Source of the DNA: Microbacterium azadirachtae
GTDB taxonomy: Bacteria; Actinomycetota; Actinomycetes; Actinomycetales; Microbacteriaceae
Reading direction: 5' to 3'
Length of the DNA: 64,000 nucleotides
NCBI RefSeq assembly: GCF_000956545.1
Contig: NZ_JYIT01000084.1
Span: 154,048 to 218,047, forward strand
Below the pieces are notes generated by a model, which was not told the DNA's origin, searched no databases, and saw nothing but the letters and a program-made list of their open reading frames with translations. Shown piece after piece: positions 29,422 through 38,345 of the stretch; position 1 is the first letter of the stretch, and each line of letters begins with the position of its first letter. Both the position numbers and the translations under genes were made by a program.

Positions 29422-29841
29422 ATGCTCGAAGGAATCCACCCGCTGCTCACCGGTGAGCTGCTGCTGCATCTGGACCGGATGGGTCACTCCGACGCGGTGG
29501 TCGTCGCGGACGCGCATTTCCCGGCGTGGGCGCTCGGCGCGCGCGTCGTGGATCTGCCCGGCACGACGACGCCCGCCGTGGTCGCGGCGATCCGCTCGGT
29601 GCTGCCGCTGGACGATGTGCCGGGCATGGACCTGATGACCTCGGCCGACGGCGTCGTGCTGGACGTGCAGCGCGAGCTCATGGATGCCGCAGGCACCGAC
29701 GAGGACAGCACGCGCTTCGTGGAGCGCTTCGCCTACTACGACGTCGCCCGCGGCGCGTACCTGGTGGTGCGCACGGGGGAGACCCGCAAGTACGGCAACG
29801 CCCTGCTTCGCAAGGGCGTCGTCGGCCACCCTTCCGCCTGA
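29422..29841 (+). CDS. fucU: L-fucose mutarotase, RbsD/FucU family
   Basis: 139 residues, the family length. It starts MLEGIHPLLTGELLLHLDRMGHSDAVVVADAHFPA, with the conserved His and Asp residues of RbsD/FucU, and ends with the TGETRKYGNALLRKGV segment. It interconverts alpha and beta anomers of L-fucose, supplying the form used by the dehydrogenase. AGAGGAAG precedes the ATG. It lies between the probable fucose dehydrogenase and the first fucosidase. Confidence 0.92.
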   Translation: MLEGIHPLLTGELLLHLDRMGHSDAVVVADAHFPAWALGARVVDLPGTTTPAVVAAIRSVLPLDDVPGMDLMTSADGVVLDVQRELMDAAGTDEDSTRFVERFAYYDVARGAYLVVRTGETRKYGNALLRKGVVGHPSA

Positions 29842-29877
29842 GCGGATCCGCCGAGGATCAGAGGAGAACGAGCAGAG

Positions 29878-31146
29878 ATGCGACAGCAGTGGTTCGATGA
29901 GGCCCGGTTCGGGATGTTCGTGCACTTCGGCCTGTACAGCGGGGCCGCCCGGCACGAATGGGTGCAGAACTACGAGCGCCTGACCGCGGAGGAGTACCGG
30001 GTGTACTTCGACCATTTCGACCCCGACCTGTTCGACGCCGTCGCGCTCGCGCGTCGGGCGAAGGCGACCGGGATGGGGTACGTGGTCCTCACCACCAAGC
30101 ACCACGACGGGTTCTGCCTGTGGGACTCGGCGCTGACGGACTACACGTCGGTGACCGCCTGCGGCAGGGATCTCGTCCGCGAGTACGTGGACGCCCTGCG
30201 CGCCGAAGGCCTTCGCGTGGGCCTCTACCACTCGCTGATCGACTGGCATCACCCGGACTTCACCGTCGACGCGAACCACCCGCGTCGGGACGACGCGGTC
30301 GAGCACGAGCGCAACGCCGGGCGGGACATGGCGCGTTACCGCTCCTACCTGCACGGGCAGGTGCGGGAGCTGCTCACCCGGTACGGCGACATCGACTACC
30401 TGTTCTTCGACTTCACCTACCCGGAGGGATCCGGCGGGTGGGCCGGCAAGGGCCCGCAGGACTGGGATGCGGATGGGCTGCTCGCGCTGTGCCGCGAGCT
30501 GCAGCCGCAGATGCTCGTGAACGACCGTCTCGGCATCGCCGCCGACTTCGTCACGCCGGAGCAGTATCAGCCGACGGCGCCGATCGTCGTGGACGGGGTG
30601 CCCCAGGTGTGGGAGGCATGCCAGACGATCAACGGCTCGTGGGGGTACCACCGCGACAACCACGACCAGAAGTCCGCGGTGCTGCTCGCGCAGATGCTGG
30701 CCGATTCGGTCTCGATGGACGGCAACATGCTGCTCAACATCGGTCCCGACGGACGGGGGAGCATCGCGCCGCGGGACGAGGCCGTGCTCGCCGAGCTCGG
30801 CGAGTGGATGCGCCTGCACCGCTCCGCGATCGTCGGCGCCGGTCACGCGGCCTACCCTGCTCCCCGCGAAGGGGTCTACACGCGCCGCGGCGACCGCCTC
30901 TACCTGCACCTGTTCTCGTGGCCGCTCGGCTATGTGCACCTCGAGGGGCTCGCGGGCCGCGTCTCCTACGCCCGGCTGCTGAACGACGGATCCTGGCTGA
31001 AGACCTCGGTCACGGATCCCGAGCAGCAGGCGACCCTGATGACCCCGGCGGGGGAGGCCGAGGGCACGCTGACCGTGCACCTGCCGGTGCGCCGCCCCGA
31101 CGTGCTGATCCCCGTGATCGAGCTCACGCTCGCGCCGGGGGCCTGA
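29878..31146 (+). CDS. GH29 alpha-L-fucosidase 1
   Basis: 422 residues, no signal peptide, so it acts in the cytoplasm on imported fucosides. N-terminal QWFDEARFGMFVHFGLYS and TTKHHDGFCLWDS are typical GH29 blocks. The nucleophile position reads DYLFFDFTYPEG, and GNMLLNIGPDGRGSI closes the catalytic domain. Compared with fucosidase 2 the usual LWND context is replaced by FFDF, although the aspartate remains. Last gene of the dehydratase operon; a hairpin over its stop codon separates it from the convergent ROK gene. Confidence 0.9.
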   Translation: MRQQWFDEARFGMFVHFGLYSGAARHEWVQNYERLTAEEYRVYFDHFDPDLFDAVALARRAKATGMGYVVLTTKHHDGFCLWDSALTDYTSVTACGRDLVREYVDALRAEGLRVGLYHSLIDWHHPDFTVDANHPRRDDAVEHERNAGRDMARYRSYLHGQVRELLTRYGDIDYLFFDFTYPEGSGGWAGKGPQDWDADGLLALCRELQPQMLVNDRLGIAADFVTPEQYQPTAPIVVDGVPQVWEACQTINGSWGYHRDNHDQKSAVLLAQMLADSVSMDGNMLLNIGPDGRGSIAPRDEAVLAELGEWMRLHRSAIVGAGHAAYPAPREGVYTRRGDRLYLHLFSWPLGYVHLEGLAGRVSYARLLNDGSWLKTSVTDPEQQATLMTPAGEAEGTLTVHLPVRRPDVLIPVIELTLAPGA

Positions 31147-31156
31147 GCGCCCCCGG
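31135..31156. terminator. Hairpin between fucosidase 1 and the ROK repressor
   Basis: Perfect 8-bp stem CCGGGGGC/GCCCCCGG (31135-31142 with 31149-31156), 6-nt loop containing the fucosidase stop codon. It may end transcription from both convergent genes. Confidence 0.55.
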
Positions 31157-31172
31157 TCACGCCGGCGACGCG

Positions 31173-32336
31173 TCAGGCGACCGGGTCGACCAGTTCCATC
31201 GCCAGGCGCGCCGCTCCGTAGAGCGCCGCGTCGGGACCCGTCCGCGCGGACTCGATACGCAAGGTCTGGGTGGCGAGCGGATGGCACGCCTCGTACACCC
31301 GGCTGCGCACCGCGGCGAGGAAGGGTTCGCTCGCGCTCATGCTCCCCGTGAGGAACACGGCGTGCGGGTTGAAGAAGTTGACCACGCCGGACAGCACCTG
31401 GCCGAGGTGCGTACCGGCCGTGCGCACCAGCGTGGTGGCGATCGGATCTCCGTTGCGCGCCAGCTCCAGCACCTCGGCGGCGCCGGCGGCGGCCACGCCG
31501 CGCTCGCGCATCTGCCGGACGAGGCCCGCCCCGCTCGCGATGGTCTCCAGACAGCCGTGGTTGCCGCAGGAGCAGGGGATGTCCGCGGCTTCGGCGACGC
31601 GCGTGTGGGTGATGTCGCCGGCCGCGGACGTGGCACCGCGGTGCACGGCACCCGCCACGATGATGCCGCTGCCGATGGCGGTCCCCGCCTTGACGGTGAT
31701 GCTGTGCTGGTGGCGAGCGAGGCTGCGATGGTGCTCGCCCAGGGCCATGAGGTTCGCATCGTTGTCGACCACGGCGGGAACGCCGAAGCGCTCGGCCAGC
31801 GCGTCGCCGACGCGGAATCCTGGCCAGCCCGGCATGCGGGAGGGCTGATCCACGCGGCCGGACTCGAAGTCGACCGGCCCGGGGAGCGCCATGCCCACTG
31901 CTCGGATGTCTGCATCGTCGGCGAGATCGCGCAGACCGGCCTCGACGAGCGCGAGCGTCGCCTCGGGACCGTCCGCGATCGTGATCGGAATCGTCGCCGT
32001 CCGGTCGAGGTGGCCGCCGAGATCGAGCAGTCCGAGTCGGGCGTGCTCGCCGCCCAACTCCGCGGCCAGTATGCGATGCGGCGTGCCGCCCAGGGAGAGA
32101 CGGCGTGCGCGGCGTCCTCCCGAGGACTGAGCCTGACCGTTCTCCCTCAGGACTCCGGCGTCAACGAGCTCCTGGACTCGCAGGGAGACGGTCGACGGGG
32201 CGATTCCGAGCAGTCGGGCGAGGTCGGATCGTGACAGTGCTTCGCCGCGCGTCACCAGTTCCACGATCTGCCGGGCGTGGTCACCAGACGCTGCGGGTTC
32301 GCGGCGGTCCGTGGACCGGTCTGCGGACTGTGTCAT
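31173..32336 (-). CDS. ROK-family transcriptional repressor
   Basis: 387 residues. An N-terminal winged helix (SRSDLARLLGIAPSTVSLRVQELVDAGVL, about residues 35-64) precedes a ROK sugar-binding domain with VDNDANLMALGEHH and the zinc motif CSCGNHGCLE. GGAAG lies before the ATG. It is divergent from the ABC importer at 32546; regulators of this type (NagC/XylR class) respond to a sugar or sugar phosphate. A CTTCGTT/AACGAAG dyad upstream of the importer is its likely target, giving the importer dual control with the FadR-type regulator. Confidence 0.9.
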   Translation of the reverse strand: MTQSADRSTDRREPAASGDHARQIVELVTRGEALSRSDLARLLGIAPSTVSLRVQELVDAGVLRENGQAQSSGGRRARRLSLGGTPHRILAAELGGEHARLGLLDLGGHLDRTATIPITIADGPEATLALVEAGLRDLADDADIRAVGMALPGPVDFESGRVDQPSRMPGWPGFRVGDALAERFGVPAVVDNDANLMALGEHHRSLARHQHSITVKAGTAIGSGIIVAGAVHRGATSAAGDITHTRVAEAADIPCSCGNHGCLETIASGAGLVRQMRERGVAAAGAAEVLELARNGDPIATTLVRTAGTHLGQVLSGVVNFFNPHAVFLTGSMSASEPFLAAVRSRVYEACHPLATQTLRIESARTGPDAALYGAARLAMELVDPVA

Positions 32337-32427
32337 GACACTTCCTTCGAGGTCGAATGAAGATCACTCTAGCGGAGTGTGTCCATCGTGCCGGGAATCA
32401 TCACGGAAATCTCACGATCGAGTGCAG

Positions 32428-32438
32428 ACATCCGATGT
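32428..32438. promoter_or_regulatory. Fucose-locus operator, site 3
   Basis: ACATCCGATGT, a perfect palindrome about its central base, between the ROK repressor and the ABC importer, 108 bases before the importer start. It is the same word as sites 1 and 2. Confidence 0.75.
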
Positions 32439-32492
32439 TCGGATGGAGTTTCTCGCGTTCATCTGACAGGATGAAGGCACAACCCCGAATTA

Positions 32493-32514
32493 CTTCGTTC
32501 GAACTCAAACGAAG
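32493..32514 (+). promoter_or_regulatory. Candidate ROK operator upstream of the importer
   Basis: CTTCGTT (32493-32499) and AACGAAG (32508-32514) form a perfect dyad with 8 nt between, 32 bases before the binding-protein ATG. Widely spaced T-rich/A-rich arms resemble the operators of XylR/NagC-type ROK repressors. The exact promoter here is not clear. Confidence 0.5.
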
Positions 32515-32545
32515 CAAGATCTGTTCGTGCCTGAGGAGGCATTCA

Positions 32546-33805
32546 ATGAAGAAGACGCACCTCGTCCCTGTGGCGGCGTTCACCGTGGGCGCCGCCCTCG
32601 TCCTGACCGGCTGCGGAGGTTCGAGCAGCAGCGCCGGCGGCGACGACAAGACCGTCGTGGTCGACATGTGGGCCGGATCCGCCGACGACACCAAGGCGCT
32701 GCAGGCGCAGGTCGACGTCGCCAAGAAGCAGAACCCGGATCTGAAGATCGAGCTGCGCACCGCCCCCTGGAACGACTTCTTCACGAAGCTCACCACCAAC
32801 ATGGCCTCGGGCAACATGGCGTGCGTCACCGGGATGAACAGCGGCATGCTCTCCAGCTACACCTCCGGCTTCCAGAAGCTCACCGCGGACGACCTGAAGG
32901 CCGCCGGCCTCAAGGAGAGCGACTTCGCCGCCGGCACGACCGAGATCCTCAAGAACAAGGGCGAGCTCTACGGCCTGCCGTTCGACACGGCCACGATGCT
33001 CGTCTACTACAACGCGGACCAGCTGAAGGCCGCCGGCGCCGCCGAGCCCAAGCCGGGCTGGACCTTCGACGACTTCGAGAAGACCGCCAAGGCGGCCACC
33101 CGCGACGGCAAGCAGGGCTTCGCCGTCGGCATGGGCGACTTCCAGTGGCAGGCGCTGCCGATCGCCAAGGCGGGCGTGCAGCCCGCGACCAAGGACGGCA
33201 AGCTGCAGCTGACCGACAAGAAGTTCTCCGACGCCGCCACCTGGTACGCGGGCCTGGTCACCGACCAGAAGGTCGCCCTCCCGGTCGCCAGCGCCTCCGA
33301 CGGCGGCTGGGGCGAGGACCAGTACTCCAACGGCAACGCCGCGATGGCCGTGGACGGCACCTGGAACGCCGTGAGCTACCTGAAGAACCAGGCGGGCTTC
33401 ACCGCCGGCATGGCGCCGCTGCCGGGCGAGGGCAAGGACTCCCTGAGCCTCATCCTCGGCTCGGGCTACGGGATCTCGAAGACCTGCAAGAACAAGGACG
33501 CCGCGCTCAAGGTGCTCGGCTCGCTGCTCAGCAAGGACTCGCAGGACTACATCGCCTCCTCGGGCCGCAGCTACCCGGCGCGCACCGAGAGCCAGCCGCT
33601 GTACTTCCAGTCCATCGACGAGAAGTTCCGCCCGCAGGTGGAGGAGGTCTTCAAGGCCGCCTTCGCGAACGTGCAGGGACAGTACGTCACCGACAACTGG
33701 TCCAAGGTCGGCAGCTACATCCAGCCGCAGCTGGTGAGCGTCTACAACGGCCAGACCCCCATGTCCGAGGTGCTCAAGAACGCCCAGGACCAGTTCGGCA
33801 AGTGA
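32546..33805 (+). CDS. Carbohydrate ABC transporter substrate-binding lipoprotein
   Basis: 419 residues, family 1 solute-binding protein. Signal peptide [20 protein letters not shown] is followed by lipobox LTGC. The body has [56 protein letters not shown] and a late [12 protein letters not shown]. It would capture fucosylated oligosaccharides or fucosides outside the membrane. GAGGAGG precedes the ATG; an upstream in-frame start would put sequence before the signal peptide. First gene of an eight-gene operon running to 40419. Confidence 0.9.
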   Translation: MKKTHLVPVAAFTVGAALVLTGCGGSSSSAGGDDKTVVVDMWAGSADDTKALQAQVDVAKKQNPDLKIELRTAPWNDFFTKLTTNMASGNMACVTGMNSGMLSSYTSGFQKLTADDLKAAGLKESDFAAGTTEILKNKGELYGLPFDTATMLVYYNADQLKAAGAAEPKPGWTFDDFEKTAKAATRDGKQGFAVGMGDFQWQALPIAKAGVQPATKDGKLQLTDKKFSDAATWYAGLVTDQKVALPVASASDGGWGEDQYSNGNAAMAVDGTWNAVSYLKNQAGFTAGMAPLPGEGKDSLSLILGSGYGISKTCKNKDAALKVLGSLLSKDSQDYIASSGRSYPARTESQPLYFQSIDEKFRPQVEEVFKAAFANVQGQYVTDNWSKVGSYIQPQLVSVYNGQTPMSEVLKNAQDQFGK

Positions 33806-33869
33806 TCGACTCCCGGCCCGGCGGATCCGTCCGCCGGGCCGGGACACCATCCCGGAAGAAGGAGGAACG

Positions 33870-34814
33870 GTGACCATCGCCGCATCCCGCCGCCGCGCGT
33901 CGCAAGGCCGTCGCGGTTCCTCGCCCCGTCGCGGCTCCCTGAGCCGCACGGAGGGCCGTCAGGCGCTCGGCTTCGCGAGTCCCGCCCTGATCGGCCTCGC
34001 CGTCTTCACGGTCGTGCCGGTCGTGCTCTCCATCGTGATGAGCTTCTACAACTGGCCCACCTTCGGCGACAAGACGTTCAACGGCGTGGGCAACTACATC
34101 AAGCTCTTCACCGCCAGCCCCGACTTCTGGCCGGCGATGCGCAACACGGCGGTGTTCACCCTCGTCTACGTGCCGCTGAGCATCGTGTGCTCGCTCATCC
34201 TCGCGATGGCGCTCGGACCCCGGATCCGCGGCCGCGGTGCCCTGCGGGTGCTGTTCTTCATCCCGGTCGTGACCCCCATGGTCGCGAGCGTGCTGGTGTG
34301 GAAGATGATGCTGCAGCCGCAGGGGCTGTTCAACGGCATCGCGCAGGGCTGGTTCGGCATGAAGCTCCCGAACTTCCTGGCCGACCCGTTCTGGGCCATG
34401 GCGATGGTGATCATCATGAGCGTCTGGCAGGGACTCGGCTACAACATGCTGATCTTCTCCGCGGCGCTCGAGCAGCTCCCGGAGTCGGTGATCGAGGCGG
34501 CCAGGATCGACGGCGCCTCCGGATTCCGGATGCAGTGGAGCGTCGTGGTCCCGATGATCTCGCCGTCGATCTTCTTCGCGACGATCATGACGATGATCAC
34601 ATCGCTGCAGGTGTTCGCCCAGCCGCAGCTGCTCACCGGCGGCGGGCCGGGCAACGCGACGCAACCGCTGGTCCAGTTCATCTACAACCAGGGCTTCAAG
34701 TTCCAGGACCTGGGCATCGCCGCCGCGGGAGCCTGGATCCTGTTCGCGCTCATCATCATCATCACCGCGCTGCAGTTCGGCGCGCAGAAGAAGTGGGTGC
34801 ACTATGAGCACTGA
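33870..34814 (+). CDS. Carbohydrate ABC transporter permease (UgpA/MalF type)
   Basis: 314 residues with six hydrophobic helices after a basic N-terminus (RRRASQGRRGSSPRRGSLSR). The EAA loop reads LPESVIEAARIDGASGFRMQWSVVVPMISPS, which contacts the ATPase. GTG start preceded by GGAGG. It overlaps the second permease by 11 nt. No ATPase gene is present in the cluster, so a shared MsiK-like ATPase encoded elsewhere is expected, as is common in Actinobacteria. Confidence 0.92.
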   Translation: MTIAASRRRASQGRRGSSPRRGSLSRTEGRQALGFASPALIGLAVFTVVPVVLSIVMSFYNWPTFGDKTFNGVGNYIKLFTASPDFWPAMRNTAVFTLVYVPLSIVCSLILAMALGPRIRGRGALRVLFFIPVVTPMVASVLVWKMMLQPQGLFNGIAQGWFGMKLPNFLADPFWAMAMVIIMSVWQGLGYNMLIFSAALEQLPESVIEAARIDGASGFRMQWSVVVPMISPSIFFATIMTMITSLQVFAQPQLLTGGGPGNATQPLVQFIYNQGFKFQDLGIAAAGAWILFALIIIITALQFGAQKKWVHYEH

Positions 34815-35730
34815 CCTGCAGCAGGCGGCGATCGCCGATTCGACCGAGGCCGTGGTCGTCCCCGCCGAGGATCGCGTGAAGCGGCCGAAGGCGCCGTTGT
34901 CCGGCGGCGAGCGCACCCGCCTGATCATCGCCCACGTGTTCGTCTACCTCGCCGCGCTGATCTTCGTGTCCCCGCTGGTGTACTCGTTCTTCTCGGCGCT
35001 CAAGCCGAACAACGAGATGTTCTCCATGCCGCCCAAGCTCATCGGATCCGAGATCCGGTGGTCCAACTTCGCGGACGTGTTCGCCTACGGTCCGTTCCTC
35101 ACCTACATCGGCAACTCGTTCTTCGTCGCGATCGCGGGCACCCTCGTCGTGCTGATCGTGTCGACGACTGCGGGGTACGCCTTCGGACGGCTGCGGTGGA
35201 AGGGGCGCGACGCCGTGTTCGTGCTGTTCCTCGCGACGCTCATGGTCCCGGCCGAGGTGCTCGTGATCCCGATGTTCCAGGTGATGCAGTGGCTCAACTG
35301 GGTGGACACGTACCAGGCCCTCATCTTCCCGTTCGCGTTCACCGCGTTCGGCACGTTCCTCATGCGCCAGTTCTTCCGCGGCATCCCGTACGAGCTCGAG
35401 GAGGCGGCCCGGGTCGACGGCGCCGGGCCCGTGCGCTCGTTCCTGCAGATCATCCTGCCGCTGGCGAAGTCCGCGGTCGCGGTGCTGTCCGTCTTCACGT
35501 TCCTGTCCTTCTGGAACAGCTACCTGTGGCCCCTCATCGTCACGGTGGACTACAACGCGCACGGCACGCTCCCCGTCGGCCTGGCGACGTTCTCGGGTCT
35601 CACCGGCACGCGCTGGGATCTGCAGATGGCCGCGGCGATCATCTCGATGGTGCCGACCACGGCGCTCGTGATCGTGCTGCAGAAGCACCTGGTCAAGGGC
35701 ATCGCGATGGCGGGGCTCGGCGGACGATGA
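34804..35730 (+). CDS. Carbohydrate ABC transporter permease (UgpE/MalG type)
   Basis: 308 residues, six helices. The family landmarks are LVYSFFSALKPNNEMF early, the EAA loop PYELEEAARVDGAGPVRSFLQIILPLAKSA, and a C-terminal HLVKGIAMAGLGGR. It pairs with the preceding permease to form the channel for the sugar. Its stop overlaps the ROK kinase start (ATGA at 35727-35730), tying transport to the kinase. Confidence 0.92.
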   Translation: MSTDLQQAAIADSTEAVVVPAEDRVKRPKAPLSGGERTRLIIAHVFVYLAALIFVSPLVYSFFSALKPNNEMFSMPPKLIGSEIRWSNFADVFAYGPFLTYIGNSFFVAIAGTLVVLIVSTTAGYAFGRLRWKGRDAVFVLFLATLMVPAEVLVIPMFQVMQWLNWVDTYQALIFPFAFTAFGTFLMRQFFRGIPYELEEAARVDGAGPVRSFLQIILPLAKSAVAVLSVFTFLSFWNSYLWPLIVTVDYNAHGTLPVGLATFSGLTGTRWDLQMAAAIISMVPTTALVIVLQKHLVKGIAMAGLGGR

Positions 35731-36710
35731 GCGATCACGCAGGAACCCGGTGCGCCGCGCCCGGGAGCGCCGTCGCGCCCGCGATCGCGGGCATCGACAT
35801 CGGCGGGACCAAGATCTCTGCGGTGCTGACCGACGCCGAGGGAGCGCTGCTCGCGAAGGGCGTCGTGCCCGCCCCGGCGTCGGAGGGCGGGCCCGCGATG
35901 GCCGACGCGGCCGCCGACCTCGTGCTGCGGCTGTGCGACGCCCTCGGCGCGTCGCTTGCCGGCGCGGGGGTGGGGGCGGCGGGGGTGATCGACCAGGAGC
36001 GCGGCGTCGTCGTCGCCGCCTCTGCGACCTTCACGGGCTGGACCGGCTTCCGGCTCGCCGACGAGCTCGTGGCCCGCCTCGATGTCCCCGTGTGGATCGA
36101 GAACGATGTGAACGCCTTCCTGCTCGGCGAACTGCGCTGGGGCGCCGCGCGCGGCGCGAGCGATGTGTTGGGGATCATGCTCGGCACCGGCGTCGGCGGG
36201 GCGATCGCCCTGCACGGCGCGCTGCACCACGGCACGCACGGGGCGGCCGGGGAGATCGGGCACACGCCGGGGTTCAGTGCTCTGCGCTGCACCTGCGGGC
36301 AGACCGGCCACCTCGAGACGCTCGCCTCCGGCACCTCGATCGCCCGCCGCTATCGCGAGGCCACCGGGACCGAGGCGACGACTCCCGAGATCGCGGACCG
36401 CGCCCGCGCCGGCGAGGCGTCGGCACGCGCCGTGTTCGACGACGCCGCCCGGGCGACCGCGCTCGCCGCCTCCACCACGGCATCGCTGCTCGACCTCGAT
36501 CTCGTGGTCGTCGGCGGCGGTGTGCACGCCGCGTGGGACCTGCTCGAACCCGGCATCGCCGAGACCCTCCGCAGCGACGGCCCGGTCTCCGGCATCCCGC
36601 TGCGCGTGGTGCCGGCGGAGATCTCCGCCGACGCCGTCGCGCGCGGGGCCGCGGCCCTCGCCGCCGCCCGGCTCGCCGACCCCGAGACGACACCGCTCGT
36701 CGCCGTCTGA
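35727..36710 (+). CDS. ROK-family sugar kinase
   Basis: 327 residues without an N-terminal HTH, so an enzyme rather than a repressor. The phosphate-binding AGIDIGGTKISAVLTD is at about residues 20-35, the catalytic aspartate in ENDVNAFLLGELRWG, the sugar-binding GEIGHTP, and the zinc site CTCGQTGHLE. It should phosphorylate a hexose or N-acetylhexosamine. The encoded fucose pathway needs no kinase, so its substrate may be a sugar co-released from the imported fucoside, such as glucose or an N-acetylhexosamine; this is inference. Confidence 0.87.
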   Translation: MSDHAGTRCAAPGSAVAPAIAGIDIGGTKISAVLTDAEGALLAKGVVPAPASEGGPAMADAAADLVLRLCDALGASLAGAGVGAAGVIDQERGVVVAASATFTGWTGFRLADELVARLDVPVWIENDVNAFLLGELRWGAARGASDVLGIMLGTGVGGAIALHGALHHGTHGAAGEIGHTPGFSALRCTCGQTGHLETLASGTSIARRYREATGTEATTPEIADRARAGEASARAVFDDAARATALAASTTASLLDLDLVVVGGGVHAAWDLLEPGIAETLRSDGPVSGIPLRVVPAEISADAVARGAAALAAARLADPETTPLVAV

Positions 36711-36743
36711 TCCGTCCGCATCCCGAGAGGAAGACACCCGCCC

Positions 36744-38345
36744 ATGACAGCGTCCACCGCGCCGCACCCCCGCCCCGAGGCCGACACGGTCTGGATGGGT
36801 CCGCTCCCCGTGGTCGAGGAGGGCGGTCTCGCGCGGCCCCGGATCGGCATCGCGGGGATCTCGATCGAGTCCAGCACGTTCTCGCCGCACGTCTCGGGCG
36901 ACGAGGCGTTCACGATCCGCGAGGGTGCGGAGCTCCTCGGCTACTACCCGTTCCTCGACGAGGGACGGGAACTGCGCGAGGCCGCGGAGTGGGTGCCGGT
37001 CCACCACGGTCGCTCCCTGCCCGGCGGGGCGGTGGCACCGCAGACCTATCAGCGGATGAAGGACGCGATCCTCGACGGCATCCGCGCCGAGATCGAGTCC
37101 GGCGGGCCGTTCGACGGCTTCTTCTTCGACATCCACGGCGCGATGAGCGTCGTCGGGATGCAGGACGCGGAGGGGGATCTCGCCGCAGCCGTGCGGGACG
37201 CGCTCGGCGACGACGTGCTCGTGTCGACCTCGATGGACCTGCACGGCAACGTCTCGGAGGTGCTGCGGGACGCGCTCGACCTGCTCACCTGCTACCGGAT
37301 GGCGCCGCATGAGGACTGGATGAACACCAAGGAGCGCGCGGTCTGGAACCTCCTCGCTCGCCTGCGGGGGCGGCACGGATCCGATCCGCTGCAGCGTCGT
37401 CCGTTCAAGGCCTGGGTGCCGGTGCCGGTGCTGCTGCCGGGGGAGAAGACGAGCACGCGGCTCGAGCCGGCGCGTGGGATCTACGCGCAGGTGCCCGACG
37501 TCGAGGCGCTCGACGGCGTCGTCGATGCCGCGATCTGGGTGGGCTACGCCTGGGCCGACGAGCCGCGCAACATGGCGATCGTGATGGTGACCGGCGACGA
37601 CCGCGAGGTCATCGCGCGGGAGGCCGAGCGCCTGGCCCGGCGGTACTGGGACGCGCGCGCCGACTTCGTCTTCGTCGGGCCGACCGCGACCCTCGGCGAG
37701 GCGCTCGACCGCGCCCTGGCCCCCGAGGCGGCGCGCCCCTGGGTGATCTCCGACTCGGGCGACAATCCCACCGCCGGCGGCGCCGGCGACGTCTCCTGGA
37801 CGCTGGGCGAGCTGCTCGCCCGTCCCGAGCTCGCCGAGCCGGGCCGCGTCGTCGTGCACGCCTCGGTCTTCGACCCCGCGGCGGTGGCGCAGGCGGCGGC
37901 CGCCGGCGTCGGCGCGACCGTGAGGCTGGAGGTCGGCGGCAGAGCGGATCCGGGTCCGCGCGGGCCTGTGACGATCACCGGCGAGGTCTTCTCCGTCACG
38001 GACGGCGACCCCGAGGCCGGCACCCAGGTCGTGATCCGCGCCGGCAGCGTGCACGCGATCGTCACCGAACGGCGCAAGCCCTTCCACCACCTCGACGACT
38101 TCCGCATGCTCGGCCTGGATCCCGAATCCGCGGATGTCGTGATCGTGAAGATCGGGTACCTCGAGCCCGAGCTCTACGACCTCGCCGCGGACTGGACGCT
38201 CGCCCTCACGCCGGGCGGCGTCGATCAGGACCTGCTGCGCCTCGGCCACCACCGGCTCGCCCCCGGCGTGTTCCCGTTCGACACCACCGGCACTCCCGCG
38301 CTCACCGCGCATGTGAGCCGCCGCGGAGAGGAGCTCCCCGCATGA
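36744..38345 (+). CDS. M81-family (MlrC-like) metallo-protein
   Basis: 533 residues. The M81 zinc ligands are visible in FFFDIHGAMSV, STSMDLHGNVSE and CYRMAPHEDW; the C-terminal MlrC domain has ISDSGDNPTAGGAGD and VVHASVFDPAAVAQ. Founders of the family (MlrC) cleave linearised microcystin, but most members are of unknown role. The family belongs here only by position: it lies between the ROK kinase and fucosidase 2 and overlaps the latter by 4 nt. A role on an amide or lactam formed from the sugar cannot be excluded. Confidence 0.85.
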   Translation: MTASTAPHPRPEADTVWMGPLPVVEEGGLARPRIGIAGISIESSTFSPHVSGDEAFTIREGAELLGYYPFLDEGRELREAAEWVPVHHGRSLPGGAVAPQTYQRMKDAILDGIRAEIESGGPFDGFFFDIHGAMSVVGMQDAEGDLAAAVRDALGDDVLVSTSMDLHGNVSEVLRDALDLLTCYRMAPHEDWMNTKERAVWNLLARLRGRHGSDPLQRRPFKAWVPVPVLLPGEKTSTRLEPARGIYAQVPDVEALDGVVDAAIWVGYAWADEPRNMAIVMVTGDDREVIAREAERLARRYWDARADFVFVGPTATLGEALDRALAPEAARPWVISDSGDNPTAGGAGDVSWTLGELLARPELAEPGRVVVHASVFDPAAVAQAAAAGVGATVRLEVGGRADPGPRGPVTITGEVFSVTDGDPEAGTQVVIRAGSVHAIVTERRKPFHHLDDFRMLGLDPESADVVIVKIGYLEPELYDLAADWTLALTPGGVDQDLLRLGHHRLAPGVFPFDTTGTPALTAHVSRRGEELPA

